Origin: Cytophagaceae bacterium
Lineage (GTDB): Bacteria; Bacteroidota; Bacteroidia; Cytophagales; Flexibacteraceae
DNA: 47,881 nt
Assembly (NCBI GenBank): GCA_027487695.1
Contig: JAIYDB010000044.1
Span: 1 to 47,881, forward strand
Direction: 5' to 3'
The notes below the pieces were generated by a model, which did no database searches, was not told the origin of the DNA, and was given only the letters and a program-made list of their open reading frames with translations. The position numbers were made by a program, and so were the translations under genes. Of the stretch, positions 34,431-44,054 are shown piece after piece. Every line of letters starts with the position of its first letter. The first letter of the stretch is position 1.

Positions 34431-37169
34431 TTGCTCATTTTGCGCCATCTGTTTCTCTTGGTTTTGTTTTGTTTTGCGCTAGCCTTACCCAAGGCAAATG
34501 CACAATTATTTCCTGGAAGAAATAACCAACCTGCCAAACCAGATACCAATAGCATTATTGAACAGCGCAGCAATGAAGTGGATAGCTTAACCAAAAGTAA
34601 ATCCAACTCACTCTTAAAAACTGGCGATAGCACCCTTGTAGATACCCTAAAGAAAAAGCAAGTAGGCGATTTAAAAACTACCGTAAAGTACGTTGCAGAA
34701 GACTCTATGGTGTTCGATGTGAAGAACAAGACTTTTTATCTTTACAAAAAAAGCAAAGTAAACTACGACGATATATCACTTGCAGCCGATAGGATTAAGG
34801 TAAACTGGGAAACCAGTATTATGTACAGCAATGGCGTAAAAGATAGCACAGGCAAAAACCAAGGCTTACCACTATTTGTACAGAATTCCGATAAATACGT
34901 TGCTGAAACCATTAAATACAATTTCAAAACCAAGAAAGGTATAGTTAGTGGTATTGTAACCCAACAAGGCGAAGGCTACCTCCACGGCGATTCCGTAAAA
35001 CGAAATCCAGATAATACCCTTTATGTGAGCAAGGCACGGTACACCACTTGTAATTTGGAACACCCGCACTTTCATATTCAGGCTACCAAAATAAAAATGA
35101 TCCCTAACGATAAGTTAGTGGCTGGACCTTTTAACTTACATATCAATAATATACCAACACCGTTAGCATTTCCTTTTGGCTTCTTCCCTACCCCACAAAA
35201 GCAATCGGCTGGTATTATCATCCCTACTTATGGAGAAGCCCAAGAGTTGGGTTTCTTTTTACGGGATGGTGGTTATTATATCCCGATAGGCGATTATGCA
35301 GGCGTTCAGTTATTAGGTTCTATTTATACAAAGGGTAGCTATGGTTTAGGAATGCGTTCCCAATACCGTAAGCGTTATGCCTATGAGGGTAGTAATAATA
35401 TTCAGTATTACCGCTACCTCCGTGGCGATGAAGGCTTGCAAACCAAAAGCGACGAATACACCATTAACTGGAGCCATAACCCACAATCTAAAGGACCAGG
35501 AAGGTTTAGTATGGGTATCAATATCAACTCTGCCCAAGCGCAAACTCGGTTTTCAACCAATAATAACAACCGAATAAGCACCGCATTTAACTCTACCATC
35601 AAGTATAGCAGGAATCCTGTAGGCAAGCCCTTTTACTATTCTGCCGACTTAACCTATAGTCAGAATACCAGCACAGGAACCGCAACACTTACTTTGCCAC
35701 AATTCAATTTTGCGGTAAATAGGCAACAACCTTTCAAGCCTAAAAATGGAGGAACTCCTAAAACAGCTTTACATAAATTGGGTGTAACTTATAGTTTATC
35801 GGCCAATAACCGTATCAATAATGCCCCAAGAACAGCGGCTCCATTTATTGCTGGCGTGCCATTCTTTGAAGACCGCTTTATTGCTGAAAGAAACCCTATC
35901 GCTATAAATCCAGCCAACTTTGGCGTGCTCATGAGGCGTGCAGATATTGCCGCAGAACATACTTTACCCATTACTACCACCTTTAGCGCTTTAAAGTATT
36001 TGGCCATTACGCCTAACTTTACTTATTCTGAAGGTTGGATGACCCGCGGTTATAACTACCGTCAGGTAAATGATAGTACCCTAAATGTTGATACGGTTAA
36101 CCGATTTACCAGAGCCTTTAGAGCAAGTGGTAGCCTTACAGCCACCACCCGTATTTTCGGAACTTTCTTTGTGAAAAGGGGCAGATTAGAAGCTATTAGG
36201 CATACCATAGTTCCCTCGTTCGGGTTTTCATTTACGCCAGATTTAACGAGTAATGCCTTGGGTATGTACGATGAGTTTGTGCTTAAAGGTAAAAGGGTAA
36301 AAGTGCCCACGTTCAACACCAATGCTTATTCAGGTCCTACCAATAGGAGGGTTGGAAGCATCAACTTTGGTATAAGTAACCAAATAGAAGCCAAACTCAA
36401 AAGCAAGGATACCACCGCAGCCAAACCTGGCGAAAAACGTAAGCCAAAGTTCGAAAAGAAGAGCCTACTAAATAACCTTGCTATTGGTGGTTCTTATGAT
36501 ATCTATGCCGATTCAAATAAGCTATCAAATATTGGAATAAATGCCAATACTACTTTGTTCGGGAAGCTAAGTGTAGTAATTAACGGTACTTTAGATCCAT
36601 ACCAATATGTAACCACCTCCAATGCTGAAGGCAGGGTTGTAACAAGTAGGAGGGTTAAAAACTTTGCCTATAATACTGGCGGTGGTTTAGGAAATATCAC
36701 CTTCGCATCATTGGCGTTGAGCACAACTTTAGACCCAAAAGGTTTAAGTAACCGACCAGTAGCAGCTAATTCACTTACCAATGCTCCAGGCTCTGAACAA
36801 GCCTTTATTAGGAACGATATTTACAGGTATGTAGATTTTGATATTCCTTGGACCTTAAGTACTAGCTATAATTTATCCTACTCAAAAACACCGTTTTTAC
36901 CAGGCAGAACGGTACAGGCAATTACTGCCGCAGGCGATGTATCGCTTACCAAAAAGTGGAAGATTGGCTATAATACGGGCTATGATATAGTTGCAAAAAC
37001 CCAAACCATTACTACCTTAGATATTTACCGCGATTTACATTGCTGGCAAATGCGCTTGAACGTAACCCCTTTTGGGCAGTTTAGGTCGTTCAACTTTACC
37101 ATCAATGCCAAGGCTAGTATGCTTCAAGACCTTAAACTGCAAAGGCAGCGCAGTATTATTGACCGTTAA
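34431..37169 (+). CDS. lptD: LPS-assembly outer-membrane protein, Bacteroidota-type LptD
   Basis: Inserts lipopolysaccharide into the outer leaflet of the outer membrane, as the end of the Lpt bridge. The signal peptide (MLILRHLFLLVLFCFALALPKANAQ, in parts) begins at a TTG start. An OstA-like periplasmic jellyroll follows (about 90-250, with DISLAADRIKVNWE and GDSVKRNPDNTLYVSKARYTTC). The barrel entry has HPHFHIQATKI, NIPTPLAFPFGFFPTP and SAGIIIPTYGE, all typical of the Bacteroidota relatives. The long C-terminal barrel runs to residue 912. The paired cysteines that form the disulfide switch in E. coli LptD are not recognisable. It is followed 11 bp later by a polysaccharide deacetylase gene. 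Confidence 0.9.
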   Translation: MLILRHLFLLVLFCFALALPKANAQLFPGRNNQPAKPDTNSIIEQRSNEVDSLTKSKSNSLLKTGDSTLVDTLKKKQVGDLKTTVKYVAEDSMVFDVKNKTFYLYKKSKVNYDDISLAADRIKVNWETSIMYSNGVKDSTGKNQGLPLFVQNSDKYVAETIKYNFKTKKGIVSGIVTQQGEGYLHGDSVKRNPDNTLYVSKARYTTCNLEHPHFHIQATKIKMIPNDKLVAGPFNLHINNIPTPLAFPFGFFPTPQKQSAGIIIPTYGEAQELGFFLRDGGYYIPIGDYAGVQLLGSIYTKGSYGLGMRSQYRKRYAYEGSNNIQYYRYLRGDEGLQTKSDEYTINWSHNPQSKGPGRFSMGININSAQAQTRFSTNNNNRISTAFNSTIKYSRNPVGKPFYYSADLTYSQNTSTGTATLTLPQFNFAVNRQQPFKPKNGGTPKTALHKLGVTYSLSANNRINNAPRTAAPFIAGVPFFEDRFIAERNPIAINPANFGVLMRRADIAAEHTLPITTTFSALKYLAITPNFTYSEGWMTRGYNYRQVNDSTLNVDTVNRFTRAFRASGSLTATTRIFGTFFVKRGRLEAIRHTIVPSFGFSFTPDLTSNALGMYDEFVLKGKRVKVPTFNTNAYSGPTNRRVGSINFGISNQIEAKLKSKDTTAAKPGEKRKPKFEKKSLLNNLAIGGSYDIYADSNKLSNIGINANTTLFGKLSVVINGTLDPYQYVTTSNAEGRVVTSRRVKNFAYNTGGGLGNITFASLALSTTLDPKGLSNRPVAANSLTNAPGSEQAFIRNDIYRYVDFDIPWTLSTSYNLSYSKTPFLPGRTVQAITAAGDVSLTKKWKIGYNTGYDIVAKTQTITTLDIYRDLHCWQMRLNVTPFGQFRSFNFTINAKASMLQDLKLQRQRSIIDR

Positions 37170-37180
37170 TAGCTTGGCTT

Positions 37181-37822
37181 ATGTTACTTTTCAGAAGCAA
37201 TCCTTGGTTTGTGCCGCTACTTTTTCCGGGAAATATCTGGCATTTTAGCCGTAGTGAAAAAGTAATTTACCTCACTTTTGACGATGGCCCCATCCCTGAA
37301 ATTACAGAATGGGTATTGGAAACTTTGGCTCAGTATAAGGCAGAAGCAACCTTCTTTTGTATCGGTAATAACATAGAAAAGCATCCTGAAATATTTAAAC
37401 AAATAGTAGCAGCAGGGCATAGAATAGGCAACCATACCTTTAACCACTTGAAAGGCTGGCAAACCGATACGGAAACCTATATTGCCAATACCCAGCAATG
37501 CCATAACATTATACAAAGCATTGCTCCTGAGGTACTTAATCAGCCATTATTATTCAGACCGCCGTATTTGCGCATAAGTAAAGCGCAGCACCAAATCCTG
37601 AAAAAGCAATATAAAATGGTGTACTTCGATTATATAACCGAAGACTATGAAGCCAAGCTTTCACCAGAGGCTTGTAAGCAGGCAGCTATTAAACATATTA
37701 AGCCCGGCAGTGTAGTGATTATGCACGATAGTATAAAAGCTGCTCCACGGTTAATGGCTACCTTGCCCGCAATTTTGGAACACTACACCTCCAAAGGCTT
37801 TACTTTCAAAGCATTACCTTAA
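37181..37822 (+). CDS. Polysaccharide deacetylase (NodB-type), 213 aa
   Basis: A metal-dependent deacetylase of the NodB homology family. The catalytic TFDDGP is at 32-37 (base D34, metal-binding D35), the metal ligands H85 and H89 are in NHTFNH, and the RPPY motif and the C-terminal VVIMHDS with the catalytic His are all present. There is no clear signal peptide; the N-terminal LLFRSNPWFVPLLFPGNIWHF may be a short membrane-associated segment. It could modify peptidoglycan, chitin-like or surface glycan; the neighbours (lptD, a lytic transglycosylase) suggest an envelope polymer. Confidence 0.9.
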   Translation: MLLFRSNPWFVPLLFPGNIWHFSRSEKVIYLTFDDGPIPEITEWVLETLAQYKAEATFFCIGNNIEKHPEIFKQIVAAGHRIGNHTFNHLKGWQTDTETYIANTQQCHNIIQSIAPEVLNQPLLFRPPYLRISKAQHQILKKQYKMVYFDYITEDYEAKLSPEACKQAAIKHIKPGSVVIMHDSIKAAPRLMATLPAILEHYTSKGFTFKALP

Positions 37823-37834
37823 ATATAATTTCTG

Positions 37835-37842
37835 TATTTTTG
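37835..37842 (+). promoter_or_regulatory. -7 element before the LOG-family gene
   Basis: TATTTTTG, a full match to TAnnTTTG, 84 bp before the start of the LOG-family gene. The -33 side is not clear. Confidence 0.4.
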
Positions 37843-37926
37843 CAACCCAATAAATTTTGCCTTACTTTATCGTTGTAGGCAAGCTCTTTTAATACTGCCC
37901 TTTGGGGTATTCAATCATATTATTCC

Positions 37927-38673
37927 TTGGAAAATTTAACCGACAACAATAATCACAATAGGCCAGAAGGCGAAGATTTCAGAATCAGACAGGCATTCCA
38001 TGATAGAGATTGGAACGAAATACGCAGCAACGATAGTTGGGCTATTTTCAAAATCATGTCGGAGTTTGTGGAAGGCTTTGAAAAGCTAGCCAAAATAGGT
38101 CCTTGTGTAAGCATATTTGGTTCAGCCAGAACCAAGCAAGGTTCTCCTTACTACTTAATGGCAGAAGAAATTGCCGCCAAATTGGTACAACACGGATATG
38201 GCGTAATTACAGGCGGTGGTCCTGGTATAATGGAAGCGGGCAACAAAGGTGCTCACTCTCAAGGCGGTAAATCAGTAGGTTTGAATATTGAACTGCCTTT
38301 TGAGCAATTCAATAATATATATGTAGACCAAGACAAACTCATTAACTTCGATTACTTCTTTGTAAGGAAGGTGATGTTTGTAAAATATGCGCAAGGTTTT
38401 GTAGTAATGCCTGGTGGTATGGGAACTTTGGACGAATTATTTGAAGCCTTAACCTTGATTCAAACCAAGAAAATTGGTCGTTTCCCAATTGTATTGGTAG
38501 GTAAAAGCTTCTGGGGTGGATTGATGAGCTGGATTGAAGAAGTGGTTTTAAAGAAAGAAGCCAATATCAATGCAGAAGATATGAACCTCATTACTTTGGT
38601 AGATACTGCCGATGAGGCAGTAAAAGCAATAGACGATTTCTACGCCCATTACTTATTGCAACCTAATTTTTAG
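37927..38673 (+). CDS. LOG family (TIGR00730) nucleotide 5'-monophosphate phosphoribohydrolase-like protein
   Basis: A Rossmann-fold protein of the lysine decarboxylase-like / LOG family, whose studied members cleave the ribose-5-phosphate from nucleoside monophosphates. The two diagnostic motifs are present: GGGPGIMEAGNKGA and PGGMGTLDELFE (the PGGxGTxxE motif). The start is TTG, giving MENLTDNNNHN. At 248 aa it is a longer variant with an N-terminal charged extension of about 40 residues. A role in nucleotide breakdown is likely; a hormone-like role is not implied in bacteria. The next gene begins 3 bases after its stop. Confidence 0.9.
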   Translation: MENLTDNNNHNRPEGEDFRIRQAFHDRDWNEIRSNDSWAIFKIMSEFVEGFEKLAKIGPCVSIFGSARTKQGSPYYLMAEEIAAKLVQHGYGVITGGGPGIMEAGNKGAHSQGGKSVGLNIELPFEQFNNIYVDQDKLINFDYFFVRKVMFVKYAQGFVVMPGGMGTLDELFEALTLIQTKKIGRFPIVLVGKSFWGGLMSWIEEVVLKKEANINAEDMNLITLVDTADEAVKAIDDFYAHYLLQPNF

Positions 38674-38676
38674 GCA

Positions 38677-40062
38677 ATGCAAAGCCTCCCGGTACATATT
38701 GACCCAAAGCAAAATAAGCCAAAAGGATTTTTGCTTAAATCAATAGCCAATGTGCTGGTTAGGTTCAGATTACCGATACTTGGAATATGCCTACTTGTAG
38801 CAGCCTTGTTTGCTATAAGTAGGCATATTTTATTTCCTGTTACGTTTAATTCAGCCTTGCAAGGCAGGTATCAATTAATTGCTTTAGAAACACCAGATAG
38901 TGCATTTTTTGCTGGCGAACAAATCCCAGTAAACGACATGGATGTGAAGCAACGCCTTGATAGGGAACTCACCAAACAAGTAATGTATGGTGGTGGTAGT
39001 GCTTTACATTTAAAACGATTTAAGTACTATTTCAAAAAGGTACGTCCTATCATTAAGCAGTTAGGGCTACATCCAGATTTTGCTTACGTGGCAGCTGTAG
39101 AAAGTGGCTTTCAGCCTATAGTGAGTGGTAAAGGCGCTGCTGGATATTGGCAAATTATGGATGCCAGCGGCCGCAAATTCGGACTAGAAATAAACAACGA
39201 GGTAGATGAACGCTACCATTTAGAATACAGCACCCGAGCAGCTTGTCGCATTTTCTTGGCAATGAAAAGGGAGTTTGGCTCGTGGGCCAATGCGTTGGCT
39301 GCTTATAATATGGGTAATGGTGCCTTAGCCAGGAGTATGGCAAGCCAAGGTACCAATAACTATTTCGACTTAAAGCTGAACAGAGAAACAGGGAAGTATT
39401 TATATAAAGTTGTTGCCTTAAAAGAAGTAATAGAACGTGCCGAAAACTATGGCATTAAACTAAATAAAGGCATTCAGTACGGGGAAGAACCTGTCAAGTA
39501 CATTTCAGTTAAATCTTCTATACCTAACCTTGAAGCTTGGGCTAAGGAAAAGCAAGTGCCCTTGCGCGTGATAAAACTTTATAACCCTTGGCTAAAAGGA
39601 AGTCGACTTACTATAAAGGCCGGAAAAACGTATAGAATAGCCATTCCTTTAAAGGTGAAGAAGTATGTAAGCTATTCTGAAGAGCCATTACTCACCCTTT
39701 CAGATGCCGATAGTAGTAATAATGCCGATAGCCTATTAATTAATGTAGATGAAAGACCAAAAGTTTTTGACGAAGATAAGCAGGTTGCAAAGCAAGATCC
39801 TACTACTTCACAAACTGGAGCTATAGCTACAGCCAAACAAGAAGTAAAACCTACCGAACCAGTTGCCGCTGAACCTACAACCGAGCTTAGAACAAAAACA
39901 ATCATCCACAAGATTGCAAAAGGCGAAAGTTTGAGTAAACTAGCTGTGATGTACGATGTCCCAGTAGCTGATATCTTGAAGGCTAATAAAAAACTTAACC
40001 GTAGAAGTACCTTGGCATTAGATCAGGAAATAAGAATACCGCCCCAAAAGGCTAAAAATTAG
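38677..40062 (+). CDS. Membrane-anchored lytic transglycosylase with LysM domain
   Basis: Cuts the glycan strands of peptidoglycan to form anhydro-muropeptides. An N-terminal cytoplasmic stretch and membrane helix (about 33-52) precede a transglycosylase SLT domain (about 120-270) with the catalytic glutamate E142 in AAVESGF, then GKGAAGYWQIM and the helix NALAAYNMGNGAL. A Thr/Glu/Ala-rich linker leads to one LysM domain (about 412-457, GESLSKLAVMYDVPVADILKANK), which binds glycan. The order resembles MltD. The gene follows the LOG gene by 3 bp, and its stop overlaps that of the convergent next gene. Confidence 0.92.
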   Translation: MQSLPVHIDPKQNKPKGFLLKSIANVLVRFRLPILGICLLVAALFAISRHILFPVTFNSALQGRYQLIALETPDSAFFAGEQIPVNDMDVKQRLDRELTKQVMYGGGSALHLKRFKYYFKKVRPIIKQLGLHPDFAYVAAVESGFQPIVSGKGAAGYWQIMDASGRKFGLEINNEVDERYHLEYSTRAACRIFLAMKREFGSWANALAAYNMGNGALARSMASQGTNNYFDLKLNRETGKYLYKVVALKEVIERAENYGIKLNKGIQYGEEPVKYISVKSSIPNLEAWAKEKQVPLRVIKLYNPWLKGSRLTIKAGKTYRIAIPLKVKKYVSYSEEPLLTLSDADSSNNADSLLINVDERPKVFDEDKQVAKQDPTTSQTGAIATAKQEVKPTEPVAAEPTTELRTKTIIHKIAKGESLSKLAVMYDVPVADILKANKKLNRRSTLALDQEIRIPPQKAKN

Positions 40063-41525
40063 TGCATCATACTTGTAACACCTGTCGCGTTACCAAGGGT
40101 GTATACTGTATATTTATTGCCTGCCTTAGTACTAAACCCGTAGGCATTATTGATATAAGGCACGTACTGTCGCATCCATAGTAAGCCTTCCTCTTTCATT
40201 TCATCGGTATGGTGAGGGTTGTTATGGTAAACCACCATTTTAGGAATAGGCTCAAACATCACAGGCATAATTGCCTTCATCCCCACAGGTAGTCCTTTAT
40301 CGTAAAAGCACATATCGCCACTTGGGTAAAATACCACGTAGCCATTTCCTTCTTTTAGGCTGTATTCAAAAAGCTTGGCCTTTACCTCGTCAATTTCTGA
40401 AAGAGCAACATACTTTTGACTTTGCTGAGTAGGAAATTGCATCCCCTGCCATTTCCATTGAGAAACCAAAGGGTTCACCACATTTAAGAATAGCATTCCT
40501 TCAAGCACAAGCATAGCGCTAAGTCCTTTAAAGGCAAAGCTGAACCTATTATTAAAATAGTGCTTCCAGAAGATACTTAGAATTTCAAGTACTGCTAATG
40601 CCTCTAAAACCAAGCCAGCCCTGCGGTAAATCCCATACCAATAGCCCATCCCAACAATGCGCAGTAGTAATAGGCCAATGGCAAAGGTGCCCAATATGCT
40701 CACGTTGGCGTTGTTAATCCTTTTGCCAATCATAAGAATAGCAATACCAACTAGTATGCTACCGAAATTAATTGGCTCCATCAGAAAATCGTTCAGCAAA
40801 GAGAAGTTGCGCGAGTTTAACTGGTGGTTATAATCGTGTACTACCGCACTCCAATTGGCAGAAAGTTCCACTGCATAACATTGGAAAGAACATATGGCTA
40901 CTCCTAATAAAATCCACTGCCACCAATTACTTTGTCTGCGGCAACCTGTTAAGCGGTCTAATGAAATAATCCAGATAGGCACCACAGCCAAAGCACTTAC
41001 TGGGTGTACCAGTATGGCTAATGAAGCTATGGAAATAGCTGCTACTCCTTTATTATTTACATTCAAGTAAAATGCCCACGAAAGTAGAAACAGCACTAAA
41101 GCTTCTGGTCTTACTAGGTTGCCCGCAATAATTACGTGCATACTAAAGAAGCCACCAAGCAATAATAACCACGCAACCGACTTACTGGAAAACTTACGAG
41201 AAGCTAAAAAAAGCAGCAAAAACGACTGTGCCATAAACAAAGCACTCAATAATCTGGCGGCTCCGTAGCTTGCATCTGTGAATTTGAGCAATAAACCTGT
41301 TATTATTGCAAACCCTGGCGGAAACCACATTAACTGTCGGTTGGGATTCAACTCTGGAGTCAACAAACTTTGGTACTCATAAAAGTTTTTGGCGGAGAAG
41401 AAGAAGACCACCTCATCTGGCCAAGGCAGGGGTAAAGTATAGCCAGCAACTTGTTGCAGCGCAAACCAACACGCCGAAACAAGAAATACAGCTAATACCA
41501 ATAATACCAGTTTAAGCCTTCGCAT
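40059..41525 (-). CDS. Multi-pass membrane protein resembling GT-C glycosyltransferases, 488 aa
   Basis: About ten hydrophobic segments. Directly after the first one is PWPDEVVFFFSAKNF, whose D-E pair in the first outer loop is the usual catalytic place in GT-C (ArnT/PMT-like) enzymes that use lipid-linked sugars. A conserved-looking WFPPGFAIITGLLLK follows. The C-terminal soluble part (about 365-488) contains YVVFYPSGDMCFYDKG. The substrate is unknown, and I could not name a closer family. Its TAA overlaps the TAG of the convergent transglycosylase gene (40059-40062). Confidence 0.65.
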   Translation of the reverse strand: MRRLKLVLLVLAVFLVSACWFALQQVAGYTLPLPWPDEVVFFFSAKNFYEYQSLLTPELNPNRQLMWFPPGFAIITGLLLKFTDASYGAARLLSALFMAQSFLLLFLASRKFSSKSVAWLLLLGGFFSMHVIIAGNLVRPEALVLFLLSWAFYLNVNNKGVAAISIASLAILVHPVSALAVVPIWIISLDRLTGCRRQSNWWQWILLGVAICSFQCYAVELSANWSAVVHDYNHQLNSRNFSLLNDFLMEPINFGSILVGIAILMIGKRINNANVSILGTFAIGLLLLRIVGMGYWYGIYRRAGLVLEALAVLEILSIFWKHYFNNRFSFAFKGLSAMLVLEGMLFLNVVNPLVSQWKWQGMQFPTQQSQKYVALSEIDEVKAKLFEYSLKEGNGYVVFYPSGDMCFYDKGLPVGMKAIMPVMFEPIPKMVVYHNNPHHTDEMKEEGLLWMRQYVPYINNAYGFSTKAGNKYTVYTLGNATGVTSMMH

Positions 41526-41627
41526 AAAATTAACGCCTAAAGTTAATATCTTTTCTTTAAGTAAACATAGGTTTCTTTCTTATTTACTGATACTTAGCTA
41601 TATTTAATTCTATAACCACTAAAAGCT

Positions 41628-43025
41628 ATGAACTTAACAACCATTAAAAATATATACTTCATTGGTATTGGCGGCATTGGCATGAGCGCACTAGCAAGGT
41701 GGTTTAACCAAAACAGTGTACTTGTTGCAGGTTATGATAGGGCACCTAGTATTTTAAGTAAAGAACTTGAAAACGAGGGAATTAACATTCATTATACAGA
41801 CAATTTAGGTCTTATTCCAACCCCAATTCTGGAACAGCCAGAACAATCACTAATCGTTTATACCCCCGCTATACCTGCCCAACATCAGGAACTAAGCTAT
41901 TTTAAAGAAAATACAGCCTTTACCCTATTAAAGAGAAGTCAAGTATTGGGGCTTATTGCCAACGAACATAAGCAAATAGCAGTAGCTGGTACCCACGGAA
42001 AAACAACCACCAGCAGTATGGTGGCGCATATTCTAGCGTTTTTACAACAGCCAGTAACTGCATTTTTAGGGGGCATTACCCAAAACTATGGTACCAATCT
42101 ATTATTAAGCAATGCACCCATAGAGCAAACCATAGTAGTAGCCGAAGCCGATGAATTTGATAGATCATTTTTAACGCTTCACCCTAATACGGCAATCATC
42201 ACCTCGGTTGATGCTGACCATTTGGATATTTACCATAACCATCAATATTTATTAGATAGTTTTTCGGCCTTCGCAGCGCAAATAAAAACAGGCGGAACAC
42301 TTGTATTAAAAGGCAATCTAGATTTTAATTACAGTTTGCAAGAAGGGGTTAAAGTAATCACTTACGGTTCAGAAAATACTAATTTACAAGCACTTAACTT
42401 ACGAGTAGAAGGCACCCGCTTTGTTTTTGAGGCAGTATTAAATGGAGAAACTTTGTGTACTATAGCCTTGGCAATGCCAGGTCACCACAACGTAGAAAAT
42501 GCCTTGGCAGCATTAGCCGCTTGTATGCAATATGGCTATTCTGCCACTGCCATAGCAGAGGCATTATATCATTTCAAAGGGGTTCGCAGAAGGTTCGAAT
42601 ACCAATTCCAAGAAGAAAAGTTGGTTTATATAGATGACTATGCCCACCACCCTACTGAAATTACCGCCTGCCTACAATCGCTAAGAACTTTATACCCTGG
42701 CAGGGCTATAAAGGCTATTTTTCAACCTCACTTATTTTCTCGCACGGCCGATTTTGCCGAAGGCTTTTCTCAAGCGCTAAGTCTGGCAGACGAGGTTATA
42801 CTTTTACCTATCTATCCTGCTCGTGAATTGCCTCGCGAAGGCGTAAACAGCCAAATGCTCATTCCTGCTATCACCAAGCCAGTGAAGTTGGTAGAAAAGG
42901 ACAATTTGCTCAAAAATATTGAACCTAAGGTGGGCGATGTGTGGGTAACCCTAGGTGCTGGCGATATTGATGCCTTTGTGCAACCTATAAAAAACGCCTT
43001 TTTTGAGCACTACAAGCAATTGTAG
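41628..43025 (+). CDS. murC: UDP-N-acetylmuramate--L-alanine ligase
   Basis: Adds the first amino acid of the peptidoglycan stem in the cytoplasm, using ATP. The N-terminal GIGGIGMSA (13-21) binds the uridine nucleotide, GTHGKTTT (121-128) is the ATP P-loop, and EADEFDRSFL and DADHLDIY are typical central motifs; the C-terminal domain has DDYAHHPTEI and FQPHLFSRT. At 465 aa it could also be the Mpl recycling ligase, but its place before ftsQ-ftsA-ftsZ favours murC. The other dcw genes (mraY, murD, ftsW, murG) are not upstream here; a glycosyltransferase-like gene on the other strand is. Confidence 0.9.
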   Translation: MNLTTIKNIYFIGIGGIGMSALARWFNQNSVLVAGYDRAPSILSKELENEGINIHYTDNLGLIPTPILEQPEQSLIVYTPAIPAQHQELSYFKENTAFTLLKRSQVLGLIANEHKQIAVAGTHGKTTTSSMVAHILAFLQQPVTAFLGGITQNYGTNLLLSNAPIEQTIVVAEADEFDRSFLTLHPNTAIITSVDADHLDIYHNHQYLLDSFSAFAAQIKTGGTLVLKGNLDFNYSLQEGVKVITYGSENTNLQALNLRVEGTRFVFEAVLNGETLCTIALAMPGHHNVENALAALAACMQYGYSATAIAEALYHFKGVRRRFEYQFQEEKLVYIDDYAHHPTEITACLQSLRTLYPGRAIKAIFQPHLFSRTADFAEGFSQALSLADEVILLPIYPARELPREGVNSQMLIPAITKPVKLVEKDNLLKNIEPKVGDVWVTLGAGDIDAFVQPIKNAFFEHYKQL

Positions 43026-43093
43026 AGCAAGAATAAAAATAAATGTTGTAAATGAGGTACTTAGGGCTTGCTATTTAAAGTAATTCATCGGAA

Positions 43094-43126
43094 TTTGCTA
43101 CGGTATTTTCAACCTTACTATCTTTG
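43094..43126 (+). promoter_or_regulatory. Promoter in the murC-ftsQ gap
   Basis: TTTG (43094-43097), a 21-bp spacer and TATCTTTG (43119-43126), full matches to both Bacteroidota elements. It lies in the 211-bp gap and could let ftsQ-ftsA-ftsZ be expressed separately from murC, with a leader of about 100 bases. Confidence 0.6.
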
Positions 43127-43236
43127 TGAAAAGACTGGTTTGTTATTTCTCCTTCAGTGAAATCTGAAGAAGGCTAACTTCCTCACTTTCAGTTAAAAAT
43201 AGTTTACACCGTTACAAACAGGCTTCAAATTCTATT

Positions 43237-44022
43237 ATGTTCGCCAACATTACCAAAAAGTATCGCTTAAAGAACGAGGTCAGATGGGCCTTGTTTTTGG
43301 CTATATCTATTGGTTTGTTTGGTTTTGCGAGCGCTAGGCACAGCCATAGAATTTGTAAAAAGGTTTTTGTTACCATTGCTAACGATAGCCTTTACCAATT
43401 TATTGGAGAAGAAAATATTAGGCAGGTGTTGGCAGAAGGTGCAGTACCAGCTACAGCAGGAACTCAGGTTAGGAATATAAGTCTATCAGGTCTAGAAAAA
43501 AAGCTGGAACAAAATCCTTACCTACAAGGAGCCGATGTTAGCTCAGATGTTGCTGGTAATTTATTGGTTACAGTAACCCAAAAAAATCCAGTTGCCAGAA
43601 TATTTAATGATCAAGGAACTGACTACTACATAAGTGATAAGGGATTACTATTCCCTGAAAGCAAAAGTTATACTGCAAGAGTACTTATAATAAAGGGTAT
43701 GCCTTGGGCTTGGCAACAAAACCGAGATTTAATGGCAACCGAAGAAGGCAAGGCCTTTGTAGCACTGCTAAAAGAATTGAAAACCAACAAGTTTTGGAGC
43801 GCGCAAATTGCGGAAATTGAATTGGATTATAGAGGTGAGCTTACGCTTATCCCTCAAATAGGAAATCAAATTATTGAATTTGGTAACCCATTTAATGCCG
43901 AACAAAAACTAAGCAAGCTGTTTGCTTTTTACCAACAAATTGTGGCAAAAGCAGGCTGGAATCAGTATCGCAAAGTTTCGGTAAAGTTCCAGAACCAAAT
44001 AGTTTGTGAAAAACGCAGTTAA
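43237..44022 (+). CDS. ftsQ: Cell division protein FtsQ
   Basis: A single-pass inner-membrane protein that links early and late divisome parts. A short cytoplasmic part and one helix (about 17-33, WALFLAISIGLFGFASA) are followed by a POTRA-like domain (about 40-115, with ENIRQVLAEG and LEKKLEQNPYLQGADV) and the beta domain (GNLLVTVTQKNPVARIFNDQ onward). Sequence conservation in this family is low, so the call rests on topology, the POTRA-like pattern, and position between murC and ftsA. Length 261 aa fits. Confidence 0.88.
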   Translation: MFANITKKYRLKNEVRWALFLAISIGLFGFASARHSHRICKKVFVTIANDSLYQFIGEENIRQVLAEGAVPATAGTQVRNISLSGLEKKLEQNPYLQGADVSSDVAGNLLVTVTQKNPVARIFNDQGTDYYISDKGLLFPESKSYTARVLIIKGMPWAWQQNRDLMATEEGKAFVALLKELKTNKFWSAQIAEIELDYRGELTLIPQIGNQIIEFGNPFNAEQKLSKLFAFYQQIVAKAGWNQYRKVSVKFQNQIVCEKRS

Positions 44023-44054
44023 CAACTTATTACTATACTACTTACACTATTAGA

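Noticed and set aside
41628-43025. Mpl (murein peptide ligase) instead of MurC
   Set aside because: Length and motifs are compatible with both, but the gene order with ftsQ-ftsA-ftsZ favours MurC.
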